From assembly GCA_964486725.1 (NCBI GenBank), contig CAZAOK010000008.1, positions 1 to 62,768 of the forward strand: DNA of 62,768 nucleotides. The letters run 5' to 3'. This stretch comes from M55B154 sp964486725 (GTDB taxonomy: Bacteria > Spirochaetota > UBA4802 > UB4802). The notes beneath the pieces are model-generated. The model searched no databases and had not been told where the DNA came from. It saw only the letters and a program-made list of their open reading frames with translations. The position numbers and the translations under genes were made by a program. Positions 51,769 to 60,696 of this stretch are shown piece after piece (position 1 is the first letter of the stretch; every line of letters begins with the position of its first letter).

Positions 51769-52311
51769 ATGTCACGAGTAGGAAAAAAACCGATTCAAAT
51801 ACCCGAGGGTGTTAAAGTAGAAATATCCGGAAGAAAAGTTAATGTAACCGGCCCCTTGGGTTCATTAAGCTGGGATTTAATAGAAGGTATTGATCTGAAA
51901 CAGGAAGACAATGTCCTTTATGTGGAGAATAAAGGTGCAGAAGAGGATAAGAAGCTGCAGGCTTTCTTCGGTTTGTCCAGGGCTTTGATTTCAAATATGG
52001 TCAACGGTGTTGCGACTGGTTTTGAAAAGGATCTTGAAATACATGGGATCGGGTACAGGGCAACGCAAGTGAACCAGGATATTGAATTGCAACTGGGATA
52101 TTCTCACACTATTAAGTTTAGTCCACCTGAAGGCATAACAATACAGGTTGTGGAACCAACAAAGATAAAAATTAAAGGCATAGACAAACAGCAAGTTGGT
52201 CAGGTTGCCGCAAATATCAGAGAATTGAGAACTCCGGAGCCATATAAAGGTAAGGGGATAAGATACAAAGATGAATATGTACGAAGAAAAGCTGGAAAGG
52301 CTGCTAAATAA
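51769..52311 (+). CDS. rplF: 50S ribosomal protein L6
   Basis: 180 aa. MSRVGKKPIQIPEGVKVEIS, GFEKDLEIHGIGYRA and the C-terminal PEPYKGKGIRYKDEYVRRKAGKA. Two repeated domains, near the factor-binding site. Confidence 0.96.
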   Translation: MSRVGKKPIQIPEGVKVEISGRKVNVTGPLGSLSWDLIEGIDLKQEDNVLYVENKGAEEDKKLQAFFGLSRALISNMVNGVATGFEKDLEIHGIGYRATQVNQDIELQLGYSHTIKFSPPEGITIQVVEPTKIKIKGIDKQQVGQVAANIRELRTPEPYKGKGIRYKDEYVRRKAGKAAK

Positions 52312-52334
52312 TCGGAGATAACCAGAGGATACGT

Positions 52335-52700
52335 ATGGATAAATTGGCTTTAAAAAAGAAACGATATCTTCGAAGAAGATACACGGTTAAGAAAAAGATT
52401 CGGCGAAATGCAGAGAGTTTGCGACTATGCATTTCTCGATCTAATAAAAATTTCTATGTTCAGATAATTGATGATAGCAAGGGAACAACCCTGGTGAGTG
52501 CTTCAACTTTTGAGAAAACGTTTCCTGAAATGAAACATAAAGGAAATATTGAAGCTGCCAAAGCCCTTGGTAAGATCCTGGCTGAACGTGCTGTGAAAAA
52601 TGGGATTAAAAGTGTGGTTTTTGATCGAAATGGATATTTATACCATGGAAAGATAAAAGCATTTGCTGATGCAGCCAGAGAAAACGGGTTAGAATTTTAG
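52335..52700 (+). CDS. rplR: 50S ribosomal protein L18
   Basis: 121 aa. KKKRYLRRRYTVKKKIRRNAES and the C-terminal FDRNGYLYHGKIKAFADAAREN. Binds 5S rRNA with L5. Confidence 0.95.
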   Translation: MDKLALKKKRYLRRRYTVKKKIRRNAESLRLCISRSNKNFYVQIIDDSKGTTLVSASTFEKTFPEMKHKGNIEAAKALGKILAERAVKNGIKSVVFDRNGYLYHGKIKAFADAARENGLEF

Positions 52701-52712
52701 GAGTGATAACTG

Positions 52713-53228
52713 ATGAAAATAGTGAGGAAGAAAGCAAAGGCTGAAGGACTGGATGTTGCTGAAAAGGTCATCGTTATAAACAGGGTTGCCAAGGTTGTAA
52801 AAGGTGGAAGAAGATTCTCGTTTAATGCAATGTCAGTTGTCGGTGATGCGGAAGGTCATGTTGGCGTAGGATTTGGCAAGGCCAACGAGGTACCTGATGC
52901 CATAAAAAAAAGCGTTGAAGATGCAAAGAAAAATTTATATAAAATCAATTTGAATAAGAATACTATACCCCACGAGATTGTTGGTAAGTATAAGTCTGCC
53001 CAGGTAATATTAAAACCTGCCAGTCCTGGTACAGGTATTATTGCAGGAGATTCAGTCAGGGCGGTAGCAGAACGTGCAGGAATTTCTGATCTTATGGCAA
53101 AATCAGTTGGTTCGAGAAATCCAATCAATATTGTTAAAGCTACAATGAATGGATTGATGGGACTACGAAGTTTGAAAGAAGTTGCTGATTTACGGGAAAT
53201 TCCCTTAAATAAATTGTGGCAACCATAG
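52713..53228 (+). CDS. rpsE: 30S ribosomal protein S5
   Basis: 171 aa. VINRVAKVVKGGRRFSFNA, VGVGFGKANEVPDAI, LKPASPGTGIIAGDSVRAV and SVGSRNPINIVKATMNGL. Lines the mRNA entry with S3 and S4. Confidence 0.96.
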   Translation: MKIVRKKAKAEGLDVAEKVIVINRVAKVVKGGRRFSFNAMSVVGDAEGHVGVGFGKANEVPDAIKKSVEDAKKNLYKINLNKNTIPHEIVGKYKSAQVILKPASPGTGIIAGDSVRAVAERAGISDLMAKSVGSRNPINIVKATMNGLMGLRSLKEVADLREIPLNKLWQP

Positions 53229-53244
53229 ATAGAGGATACATACG

Positions 53245-53433
53245 ATGGCAGCAAAACTATTGATAACTCAGAAAAGAAGTTATATTGGATCTAAACCAAA
53301 ACAAAGGGCAACATTACGGGCTCTCGGGCTCCGGAAAATTAACAGCCAGAAGGTTCACGAGAATAATGCTGTTGTACGTGGTATGATCGATGTCGTGAGA
53401 CATATGGTAGAAGTACAAGAAATTAAAGAATAA
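53245..53433 (+). CDS. rpmD: 50S ribosomal protein L30
   Basis: 62 aa. LLITQKRSYIGSKPKQRATLRALGLRKI (in pieces) and NAVVRGMIDVVRHMVEV. Ordinary short bacterial form. Confidence 0.94.
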   Translation: MAAKLLITQKRSYIGSKPKQRATLRALGLRKINSQKVHENNAVVRGMIDVVRHMVEVQEIKE

Positions 53434-53449
53434 CAGGTGAGTGTTTTTC

Positions 53450-53914
53450 ATGGAAGCTTATACACTGAAAAAACCGGAAAATATAAAACGAAGAAAGAGG
53501 GTGGGCCGGGGACCGGGAAGTGGTCACGGTAAAACATGTTGTCGAGGACAGGATGGACAGGGGAGCAGGTCTGGCTATTCAAGGCGGCCATGGTTCGAAG
53601 GTGGACAAATGCCATTGCAGAGGCGAGTTCCTAAAAGAGGCTTCAACAATCTCTTTAAAAAAGAATACCAGTTAGTAAATATAGAGCAGATTGGAAAGTT
53701 AAAAGAATCAGAAATTGACCCGGCCCTTATGAAAAAAATGGGTATTATAAATGATGCTGATAAAGCAATAAAGATTTTGGCAAATGGTGAGATAAAAGAT
53801 TCAAAGAAAGTTACCGCTGACGCGTTCTCTAAAAGTGCACAGGAAAAGATTACAGCTGCTGGTGGTTCAGTCGAAATACGGGAAAAAATAAAACCTTCAA
53901 AAAAGGATAAATAA
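53450..53914 (+). CDS. rplO: 50S ribosomal protein L15
   Basis: 154 aa from ATG 53450, with AGGTGAG upstream. Gly/Arg-rich N-terminal tail (RVGRGPGSGHGKTCCRGQDG) and FEGGQMPLQRRVPKRGF. The CC in place of the usual SG is a small oddity. Late 50S assembly protein. Confidence 0.95.
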   Translation: MEAYTLKKPENIKRRKRVGRGPGSGHGKTCCRGQDGQGSRSGYSRRPWFEGGQMPLQRRVPKRGFNNLFKKEYQLVNIEQIGKLKESEIDPALMKKMGIINDADKAIKILANGEIKDSKKVTADAFSKSAQEKITAAGGSVEIREKIKPSKKDK

Positions 53915-53919
53915 TCCAG

Positions 53920-55263
53920 ATGTCAAACGTTGTGGTTAACATTTTCAAGGTTCCTGAATTAAGGAGACGTATTCTATTTACACTGGCAATACTTGTTATA
54001 TATAGAATAGGTGCCCATATACCCATACCGGGTATAAATGTTGATGCTTTGAAAGCATACTTTGACCAGGCGGCTAAAAGTCAGGGTGGCGGGCTAATGG
54101 ACTTTTTTGACCTGTTTGCCGGTGGTGCGTTAAAAAGGTTTACAATATTTGCTCTTGGTATAATGCCATATATTTCAGCTTCAATTATTATGCAGCTTTT
54201 AACTGTTGTTATACCGGCTATTGAAAGACTTTCAAAAGAAGGACCTGAAGGACAGAAAAAGATCAACCAGTATACAAGGTATGGAACGGTTTTGCTTTGT
54301 GCGGTTCAGTCAATGGGTTTGACTTTCTGGATGAAATCTATGACATCTCCAAAAGGTGCAGTTGTACCGAAGGATGCAGGACTCGAATTCATTATAATCG
54401 CGGTAATTGCTATTACGACTGGAACCATGGTATTGATGTGGCTGGGCGAAATGATCACTGAGCGTGGAATAGGAAACGGGATTTCCCTGCTGATTTTTGC
54501 GGGTATTGTAGTGGGTCTTCCCGGGGCAGCAATAGATACTATTAACAGGATAGTCAGCAGAAGTGATCCTATTATTGGTGTTATGTTGATAGGTATTTTT
54601 ATATTAGTTGTTGCAGCATCCATTATGTTGACACTTGGAACAAGAAAAATCCCAGTTCAATATGGTAAACGAGTTGTAGGAAGAAGAATGGTACAAATGT
54701 CGTCGCAGGCGATTCCGCTGCGTGTAAATGCGGCTGGTGTTATTCCAATAATATTTGCTTCATCGGTTATCCTTTTTCCGGCACAGATAAGCAATATGCT
54801 GGGAGGATCTGAGTATACAATATTTACGAAGATACAATACTGGTTATCACCAGGTCATGCGGCATACATGATCTTATACAGTGCATTGATAGTATTCTTT
54901 TGTTATTTTTATACGGCAATACAATTTAATCCTGTGGACATTTCTGATAATTTGAAAAAGTATGGTGGATTCATTCCAGGAATAAGACCTGGCCAGAATA
55001 CTGCAGAGTATATAACATATATTCTAAACAGGATAACACTTCCAGGATCTATATTTCTTGCACTTATAGCGATTGTCCCGGATTTTATAATCAGGATCTG
55101 GCCTGAAGAAGTTTCACCATCAATGGCATATATGTTTGGCGGAACATCCCTTCTTATTATAGTAGGGGTTGCCCTGGATACCTTAAAACAGATCGAATCG
55201 CAATTGCTTATGCGGCATTATGATGGATTCTTTAAAAAAGGGAGAATGAGAGGTCGTCGATAA
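53920..55263 (+). CDS. secY: Preprotein translocase subunit SecY
   Basis: 447 aa, ten membrane segments. PGINVDALKAYF, the plug region GGGLMDFFDLFAGGALKRF, SASIIMQLLTVVIPA, ITERGIGNGISLLIFAGI and the late cytoplasmic loops KKYGGFIPGIRPGQNTAEYI with the conserved Arg. It forms the protein channel. map follows without adk in between. Confidence 0.97.
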   Translation: MSNVVVNIFKVPELRRRILFTLAILVIYRIGAHIPIPGINVDALKAYFDQAAKSQGGGLMDFFDLFAGGALKRFTIFALGIMPYISASIIMQLLTVVIPAIERLSKEGPEGQKKINQYTRYGTVLLCAVQSMGLTFWMKSMTSPKGAVVPKDAGLEFIIIAVIAITTGTMVLMWLGEMITERGIGNGISLLIFAGIVVGLPGAAIDTINRIVSRSDPIIGVMLIGIFILVVAASIMLTLGTRKIPVQYGKRVVGRRMVQMSSQAIPLRVNAAGVIPIIFASSVILFPAQISNMLGGSEYTIFTKIQYWLSPGHAAYMILYSALIVFFCYFYTAIQFNPVDISDNLKKYGGFIPGIRPGQNTAEYITYILNRITLPGSIFLALIAIVPDFIIRIWPEEVSPSMAYMFGGTSLLIIVGVALDTLKQIESQLLMRHYDGFFKKGRMRGRR

Positions 55264-55315
55264 CCATAGAATGCGCATTGCATAATGGTAGAAGATGTTG
55301 AAGTGAGCAGAGAAT

Positions 55316-56080
55316 TTGGCTATATATATTTATAATCAGGCAGAGTTGAAAGGTATTGAAGCTGCGTGTAAAATTACAGCTAAAGTACTTGATGAAATTG
55401 GAAATAATATATCTGAAGGCATAACGACTTACGAATTGGACAGAATTGCCAGGGATAGAATCGAAAGTGAAAACGGTAAACCGGCGTTTTTAGGTTATCG
55501 GGGGTTTCCTGGAGCAATATGTTCTTCAATAAATGAAATTGTGGTACATGGGATCCCTGATAAAAATGTTACCCTGAAAAAAGGTGATATAATTGGTGTT
55601 GATACAGGTGTCTTGTACAATGGTTTTTATGGTGATTCTGCAAGAACTTTCAAAGTTGGAAAAGTTGACGAAGAAGTACAACATTTGCTTGATGTAACAT
55701 CAGGGTCATTGTACCATGCAATTGATCATTGTATTATAGGAAACAGGATATCTGATATATCCAATGCGGTGCAGGTTTACGTGGAGAAGCATGGTTTTTC
55801 ACCGGTAAGGGAGTTTGTAGGTCATGGAATAGGAAGAAACCTGCATGAAGAACCATCAATACCGAACTATGGCAAGCCTGGAAAAGGGCCAAGAATTAAG
55901 AATGGCATGGTTTTCGCTATTGAACCTATGATTAATATGGGAACATACAAGGTAGAAGTATTGGATGATGGATGGACAGCCGTAACAAAGGATCGCAGGC
56001 TTTCTGCACATTTCGAACATAGTATTGCAATAATTGATGGAAAGGCGAGAATTTTAACAAAGGGAAAAAATTTTAGTTGA
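55316..56080 (+). CDS. map: Methionine aminopeptidase, type I
   Basis: 254 aa. Removes the initiator Met. Metal ligands: D in IIGVDTGVLYNGFYGDSARTF (two Asp), H in FVGHGIGRNLHEEP, E in FAIEPMINMG and E in AHFEHSIAI. The only near start is TTG 55316: a TGA at 55304-55306 closes the frame above, and the frame aligns from AIYIYNQAELKGIEAA. A rare start on an essential gene may lower its translation. Confidence 0.95.
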   Translation: MAIYIYNQAELKGIEAACKITAKVLDEIGNNISEGITTYELDRIARDRIESENGKPAFLGYRGFPGAICSSINEIVVHGIPDKNVTLKKGDIIGVDTGVLYNGFYGDSARTFKVGKVDEEVQHLLDVTSGSLYHAIDHCIIGNRISDISNAVQVYVEKHGFSPVREFVGHGIGRNLHEEPSIPNYGKPGKGPRIKNGMVFAIEPMINMGTYKVEVLDDGWTAVTKDRRLSAHFEHSIAIIDGKARILTKGKNFS

Positions 56081-56096
56081 AATTAAGAGTGTATAT

Positions 56097-56315
56097 ATGG
56101 CAAAAGAAGAACCCATTGAAGTCGAAGGCGAAGTAGTTGAATCGTTACCAAACGCGATGTTCAGGGTAAAACTTGAAAATGAACACGTTGTCCTTGCTCA
56201 TATTTCCGGTAAAATGAGAATGCATTATATTAGAATATTACCCGGCGACAAGGTGACGGTTGAACTATCTCCTTATGATCTTTCGAGGGGAAGAATAGTA
56301 TACAGGACAAAATAG
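56097..56315 (+). CDS. infA: Translation initiation factor IF-1
   Basis: 72 aa. OB-fold with EVVESLPNAMFRVKLEN, VLAHISGKMRMHYIRILPGDKVTVELSPYDLSRGRIVYR (in pieces). Ordinary length, between map and rpmJ. Confidence 0.96.
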   Translation: MAKEEPIEVEGEVVESLPNAMFRVKLENEHVVLAHISGKMRMHYIRILPGDKVTVELSPYDLSRGRIVYRTK

Positions 56316-56364
56316 TAATTGATAAATTATCGTGTGTCTTTTTCTACAGTAAGGGGTGTTATAA

Positions 56365-56496
56365 ATGAAAGTAAGAGTATCTGTTAAAAAAATATGCAGT
56401 GATTGCAAGGTCATCAAAAGACATGGCGTAGTTAGGGTAATTTGTAAAAACCCTCGTCATAAGCAAAGACAAAAACGCCGAACTGCAAAAGCGTAG
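56365..56496 (+). CDS. rpmJ: 50S ribosomal protein L36
   Basis: 43 aa, slightly longer than the usual 37-38. Zinc ligands C11, C14, C27 and H32 in KICSDCKVIKR and VICKNPRHKQRQ. AAGGGGTG precedes the ATG. A short tail RRTAKA is added. Too short for most gene finders. Confidence 0.93.
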   Translation: MKVRVSVKKICSDCKVIKRHGVVRVICKNPRHKQRQKRRTAKA

Positions 56497-56525
56497 TAAT
56501 TATAAATCAGTTAAAGAGGAACTAT

Positions 56526-56900
56526 ATGGCAAGGATATCAGGTGTTGACATTCCAAATAATAAAAGAGTAGAGATTGGACTAACTTATATTTATGGTATA
56601 GGACATTCATCTTCTTTAAAAATCTTAGAAGAAGCAAATATTAATACAGATACCCGGGTTAAGGATTTAACTGATGAGGAAATTAATGAGCTTCGAAAAG
56701 TCATTGAACGTAGTTACAAGGTCGAAGGTGATCTACGTACACAACTGGCTATGGATATAAAACGGTTAATGGATATTGGCTGCTACAGGGGTATTCGTCA
56801 TAGGCGTGGGCTACCAGTTAGAGGACAAAATACCAAAAATAACGCCCGTACAAGAAAGGGCAATAGACGAATAGCCGTTGGTGGTAAAAAGAAGAAATAA
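56526..56900 (+). CDS. rpsM: 30S ribosomal protein S13
   Basis: 124 aa. ISGVDIPNNKRVEIGLTYIYGIG, HRRGLPVRGQNTKNNARTRKGNRR (in pieces) at the C-terminus. Bridges to the 50S head contacts and P-site tRNA. Confidence 0.96.
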   Translation: MARISGVDIPNNKRVEIGLTYIYGIGHSSSLKILEEANINTDTRVKDLTDEEINELRKVIERSYKVEGDLRTQLAMDIKRLMDIGCYRGIRHRRGLPVRGQNTKNNARTRKGNRRIAVGGKKKK

Positions 56901-56916
56901 TTAAAGAGGTATCGAA

Positions 56917-57303
56917 GTGAAGCAACGAAAAACCCGAAAAAAAGAAAAAAAGAATATTCCAGTAGGGAAGGCGTTCATACAGGCTACATATAACAATACC
57001 ATAATTACCCTCACAGATATGCAGGGTGATGTGATATCATGGGCATCCGCAGGTGGAGAAGGATTCAGGGGTTCAAGAAAATCTACTCCATTTGCAGCTC
57101 AGATGGCCGCCAAGGTAGCCGCCCAAAAGGCTATTGATGGGGCAAACTTAAAATCAGTTGAAGTTATGGTGAAAGGCCCCGGAATTGGCCGCGAAGCTGC
57201 GATAAGGTCCCTGGCACAAACAGGCTTGAGTGTTACGAAAATAAAAGACGTAACCCCAATTCCTCATAATGGATGCCGACCAAGAAAGCGAAGAAGAGTT
57301 TAA
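56917..57303 (+). CDS. rpsK: 30S ribosomal protein S11
   Basis: 128 aa, GTG start after AGAGGT. ATYNNTIITLTDMQGDVISWASAG and the C-terminal DVTPIPHNGCRPRKRRRV. Platform protein of the 30S. Confidence 0.96.
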   Translation: MKQRKTRKKEKKNIPVGKAFIQATYNNTIITLTDMQGDVISWASAGGEGFRGSRKSTPFAAQMAAKVAAQKAIDGANLKSVEVMVKGPGIGREAAIRSLAQTGLSVTKIKDVTPIPHNGCRPRKRRRV

Positions 57304-57321
57304 GGAACGAGGTACGTACTT

Positions 57322-57951
57322 ATGGCAAAATATACCGGCCCATCATGCAAATTGTGTAGAAGAGAAGGTATGCCCTTAATGTTAAAGGGTAGAAGATGTT
57401 TGACGGAAAAATGTGCTGTAAAGAGGAAAAAATTTCCCCCTGGACCGCCAAGAAAAAGAAGATCTAAATTATCTGATTATGGTATTCAGTTGCGTGAAAA
57501 GCAGAAGATAAAACGAAGCTACATGCTGCTTGAAAAACAGTTTAAGAGCATTTTCGTTGAAGCTTCAATGATGAAAGGCGTTACCGGTGATAATATGCTG
57601 TCATTATTGGAAAGAAGACTTGATAATGTGCTTTATCGCATGGGGTTTGCATCATCAAGGGTTCAGGCTCGGCAATTTATACAGCACAGACATGTAACTG
57701 TGAATAATCAAATTGTAGATATACCATCATTTCGTGTAAAGGAAAATTTCGAAGTGAAGATACGGGATGATTTTAAAGAAAATACCATGCTTGAAGATGC
57801 AATAAAACTTTCCAAGGCTGTGAGTTCTGTTCCCGAATGGGTTGAAGTTGACTACGATGGCAGAACTGGTAAAATTGTAAGGCTACCAGCACGACAGGAT
57901 GTCCAGGCTGCGTTCAATGAGCAGCTTGTAGTCGAGCTATACTCCAAGTAA
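57322..57951 (+). CDS. rpsD: 30S ribosomal protein S4 (zinc-binding)
   Basis: 209 aa. An N-terminal zinc knuckle (C9, C12, C26, C31 in CKLCRREG and CLTEKCAVKRK), then RRLDNVLYRMGFASSRVQARQFI and the S4 domain RHVTVNNQIVDIPSF. Starts 16S 5'-domain assembly. Confidence 0.96.
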   Translation: MAKYTGPSCKLCRREGMPLMLKGRRCLTEKCAVKRKKFPPGPPRKRRSKLSDYGIQLREKQKIKRSYMLLEKQFKSIFVEASMMKGVTGDNMLSLLERRLDNVLYRMGFASSRVQARQFIQHRHVTVNNQIVDIPSFRVKENFEVKIRDDFKENTMLEDAIKLSKAVSSVPEWVEVDYDGRTGKIVRLPARQDVQAAFNEQLVVELYSK

Positions 57952-58012
57952 TAAGAGCCCGAGTAAGATAATAATTATTAGAAGTGCATGTGTATAACAA
58001 ACGGAGGTACTG

Positions 58013-58978
58013 ATGTCGCCCAAAAACCTACTGAAAGGTTTTCGAAGACCCACAAAAATTCTATTTGAACATGACGAGCTCCAGGATAATTACGGGCGTT
58101 TTATTGCGGAACCCTTTGAAAAGGGGTACGGACTCACTATTGGAAATTCATTACGAAGAGTACTGCTTTCATCTATAGAAGGATCTGCAATAACTGCGAT
58201 TAAGATTGAAGATGTTCCACATGAATTTGCTACAATTGAGGGTGTAGTCGAAGACGTCGCGAGAATTATATTGAACTTAAAAAAACTCAGGTTCAAATAT
58301 GATAGTGAAATACCAAAGGTAATTCATGTTGTTAAAGAAGATGAAGGTATGTTGACAGGGGATGATTTCAATATTGATTCAGATATTGAAGTCATGAATC
58401 CGGATATGCCAATTGCTACCCTTTCGGGTAACGGCAAAATAGATATGGAAGTGCAGATAGAAAGAGGCCGTGGATATGTTCCTGCAGAGTTGAACAAATC
58501 CAGTGCTGAATCTATTGGTGTTATTCCCATTGATGCAATATTTACACCTGTTAGGAAGGTAAATGTCAAGGTAGAAGATACGCGGGTAGGACAGCGTACA
58601 GACTATGATAAACTGATAATCGAGATATGGACCGATGGATCTATAAAGCCGGATGACGCACTTGCTCATGCAGCTAAGATCATAAAGGATCATATGACAA
58701 TATTCATCAATTTCGAAGAAGAGATTGAAGAAGAAACTGAAGTTGTTGATGAGAATCTTGAAAAGATCAAAATGACATTGTCAAAATCAATTGATGATCT
58801 GGAACTCTCAGTACGGGCATATAATACTTTAAAGAGCCTGGAATTGAATACACTTGAAGACGTTGTTCATAAAACAGAGGATGAACTGAGAAAGTCAAAA
58901 CACTTCAGCGAGCAGATTTTTTCTGAAATTAAGAAAAAGCTTGAAGAAAATCATCTAAGCTTGGGATTAAAGGACTGA
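58013..58978 (+). CDS. rpoA: RNA polymerase alpha subunit
   Basis: 321 aa. N-terminal dimer domain (FIAEPFEKGYGLTIGNSLRRVLLSS, KLRFK, MTGDDFN-like strands), then a linker and the C-terminal domain LELSVRAYNTLKSLELNTLEDV. The E. coli DNA-contact Arg265 and Asn268 have counterparts, but the second contact loop, GKKS there, reads SEQI here. GGAGGT precedes the ATG. Assembly platform for polymerase. Confidence 0.96.
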   Translation: MSPKNLLKGFRRPTKILFEHDELQDNYGRFIAEPFEKGYGLTIGNSLRRVLLSSIEGSAITAIKIEDVPHEFATIEGVVEDVARIILNLKKLRFKYDSEIPKVIHVVKEDEGMLTGDDFNIDSDIEVMNPDMPIATLSGNGKIDMEVQIERGRGYVPAELNKSSAESIGVIPIDAIFTPVRKVNVKVEDTRVGQRTDYDKLIIEIWTDGSIKPDDALAHAAKIIKDHMTIFINFEEEIEEETEVVDENLEKIKMTLSKSIDDLELSVRAYNTLKSLELNTLEDVVHKTEDELRKSKHFSEQIFSEIKKKLEENHLSLGLKD

Positions 58979-58994
58979 GAAGAGGTAACAGGTA

Positions 58995-59462
58995 ATGAGA
59001 CATCGAAATAGTGTTAGACAGCTTGGGAGAACTCATTCTCACAGAAAAGCAATGATGGCGAATATACTGACATCATTGTTTGAGCATGAACGGGTTATTA
59101 CAACACGACAAAAAGGCAAAGAGCTGAAAAAGGTTTCCGACAGGCTTATCACAAGGGCGAAAATGAATCTTGAAAAGCCTGAGGATGGTGATAAACAGCT
59201 TCATAATAAGCGTATCGCGATGAAGATGATAAAAAATAGAAATATTATCAAAAAGCTTTTTGAAGATATCGCACCCAGGTTTGCAGAAAGAAATGGCGGT
59301 TATACCCGAATGTATTTACTTGGAAGAAGGAATGGTGACGCGGCTGAAATGGCAATGGTGGAGCTTGTTGAAGGGCCCATTAAAACAAAAAAAGCTGAAG
59401 TTAAGGAAGAAGATTCCTCCAGGGATAAAAAGAAAAAGAAGACTAAGAAAAAAGATAGTTGA
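58995..59462 (+). CDS. rplQ: 50S ribosomal protein L17 with Lys-rich tail
   Basis: 155 aa. MRHRNSVRQLGRTHSHRKAM and VITTRQKGKELKKVSDRLIT are the family core (about 120 aa), and a 30-residue charged tail KEEDSSRDKKKKKTKKKDS is added. Last gene of the cluster; a bidirectional terminator follows. Confidence 0.95.
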   Translation: MRHRNSVRQLGRTHSHRKAMMANILTSLFEHERVITTRQKGKELKKVSDRLITRAKMNLEKPEDGDKQLHNKRIAMKMIKNRNIIKKLFEDIAPRFAERNGGYTRMYLLGRRNGDAAEMAMVELVEGPIKTKKAEVKEEDSSRDKKKKKTKKKDS

Positions 59463-59487
59463 TAAAACTATTTTTTTCGATGACAAC

Positions 59488-59521
59488 AAAAAAAGGATGG
59501 CAATAGAGCCATCCTTTTTTT
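59488..59521. terminator. Bidirectional terminator after rplQ
   Basis: AAAAAAAGGATGGC (59488-59501) and GCCATCCTTTTTTT (59508-59521) form a perfect stem around a 6-base loop, with U tracts for both strands. It ends the ribosomal cluster and also the convergent minus-strand gene. Confidence 0.9.
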
Positions 59522-59551
59522 GTTGGTTAGGGGTATTACAATTTATAAAAA

Positions 59552-60409
59552 TTATTCCTGTCTTTTTTGTAATCTAGATTTTTCGATTGAGTGAATAAGA
59601 CTCATATTATCATTCGCATCTACCTTGTATTCTTCTGGTATACGGTCATCAAAGATAGGTTCTAACGTGTTTCCTTTTATTCCATATTTTTTCTGTATGG
59701 CTACAATTTCATGAGCTTTCAATATTTTATGTATCTCAATACCGTACTGTTTAGCCTGCCTGCAATTTTCAATAATGTCAATATAACGATTGATGAGAAG
59801 TTCAAGATGTCTGTGTGTCCTGTCTTCTTTGTTTTTAAGGTAGTTCAAGTCATCGTTTTCGTAGATGTTTCTTGCATCCTGTAATCTCTTGTATCCGTTT
59901 TTAAGGTAACTTTCAATTTTGCTTCTGTCGTGAAAAAAATGGTAGTTCTCTTCTTTGTATGCTTTAACATCTTCAAGTGGATTGAAAGGTTTGTAAAAAT
60001 ATTTTGCCAGTCCACTACCCTTGCTGTATCCTATCAAAATATCAAAAGATTCTTTTGATGTGGAGTCTAAAATATTTTTCGTGCGATTCATGTAATCCTG
60101 TGAAAAGTTATCAATCATATTAAGTAGTTCAGTTTTAACCTTGAAAAATTTTTGATGTGATGAGGTGAAGTTATGTGCGTAATATTCTTCAGATGCATTT
60201 TGAAACAATGCTTTTATTTCATCGTATTTTTTCTTTTGCTCATCGGTTGCAAAATTTTCTATTATAATACGCATGGTTCTAAGCTTATCAAGTGTGAACC
60301 TGTAATCGTTTCTTGATTTCATTGATGGTGAAAGTGCCGAACTGTTACTGTATAATCCAATACACATTATCAACGAAATTATTATATATGTTATGCTTTT
60401 ATGCGGCAT
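59552..60409 (-). CDS. Secreted helical protein of unknown function
   Basis: 285 aa from the ATG giving MPHKSITYIIIS, with AGAGGT upstream. A signal peptide ends near SNSSALS. The mature protein is almost all helix and highly charged (DYRFTLDKLRTMRIIIENFA, KYDEIKALFQNASEEYYAHN, GYKRLQDARNIYENDDLN), which suggests a periplasmic helical bundle. I do not recognise a family. The 3' end faces the rplQ terminator; its upstream region holds the MITE copy 2. Confidence 0.65.
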   Translation of the reverse strand: MPHKSITYIIISLIMCIGLYSNSSALSPSMKSRNDYRFTLDKLRTMRIIIENFATDEQKKKYDEIKALFQNASEEYYAHNFTSSHQKFFKVKTELLNMIDNFSQDYMNRTKNILDSTSKESFDILIGYSKGSGLAKYFYKPFNPLEDVKAYKEENYHFFHDRSKIESYLKNGYKRLQDARNIYENDDLNYLKNKEDRTHRHLELLINRYIDIIENCRQAKQYGIEIHKILKAHEIVAIQKKYGIKGNTLEPIFDDRIPEEYKVDANDNMSLIHSIEKSRLQKRQE

Positions 60410-60555
60410 TATTTTACCTCTATACACTTTTTTATGTATATCGACACATTTAAAATATGTCTTTATGTGAAAATATCAATTGATTTTTATAAAATTGTAT
60501 TATTGACTATGATAAAACAATGTATTGAATTAAAAATTTTATTTTTAGTGTAATG

Positions 60556-60682
60556 GTGACTATTCAGCAATGACTAAAATATTGATCATTTACTTCATAA
60601 TGAAAAGGAATTTGAGCATTTCCCCCGTCGAAGGCGGGGAGAAATGCAGGATTATTATTCAGCATGACAGCTGAGTAATTAC
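60556..60682 (+). mobile_element. MITE copy 2 (127 bp)
   Basis: Same family as 9956-10107: left end GTGACTATTCAGC, right end in reverse complement GTAATTACTCAGC (12 of 18 terminal positions match). It is flanked by GTGTAATG (60548-60555) and GTATAATG (60683-60690), an 8-bp target duplication with one difference. The central hairpin pairs GCATTTC (60616-60622) with GAAATGC (60641-60647), and CCCCGTC (60623-60629) with GGCGGGG (60633-60639). It lacks a 25-base segment of copy 1 between two ATTATTC-like motifs. It is non-coding. Confidence 0.88.
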
Positions 60683-60696
60683 GTATAATGTATATC

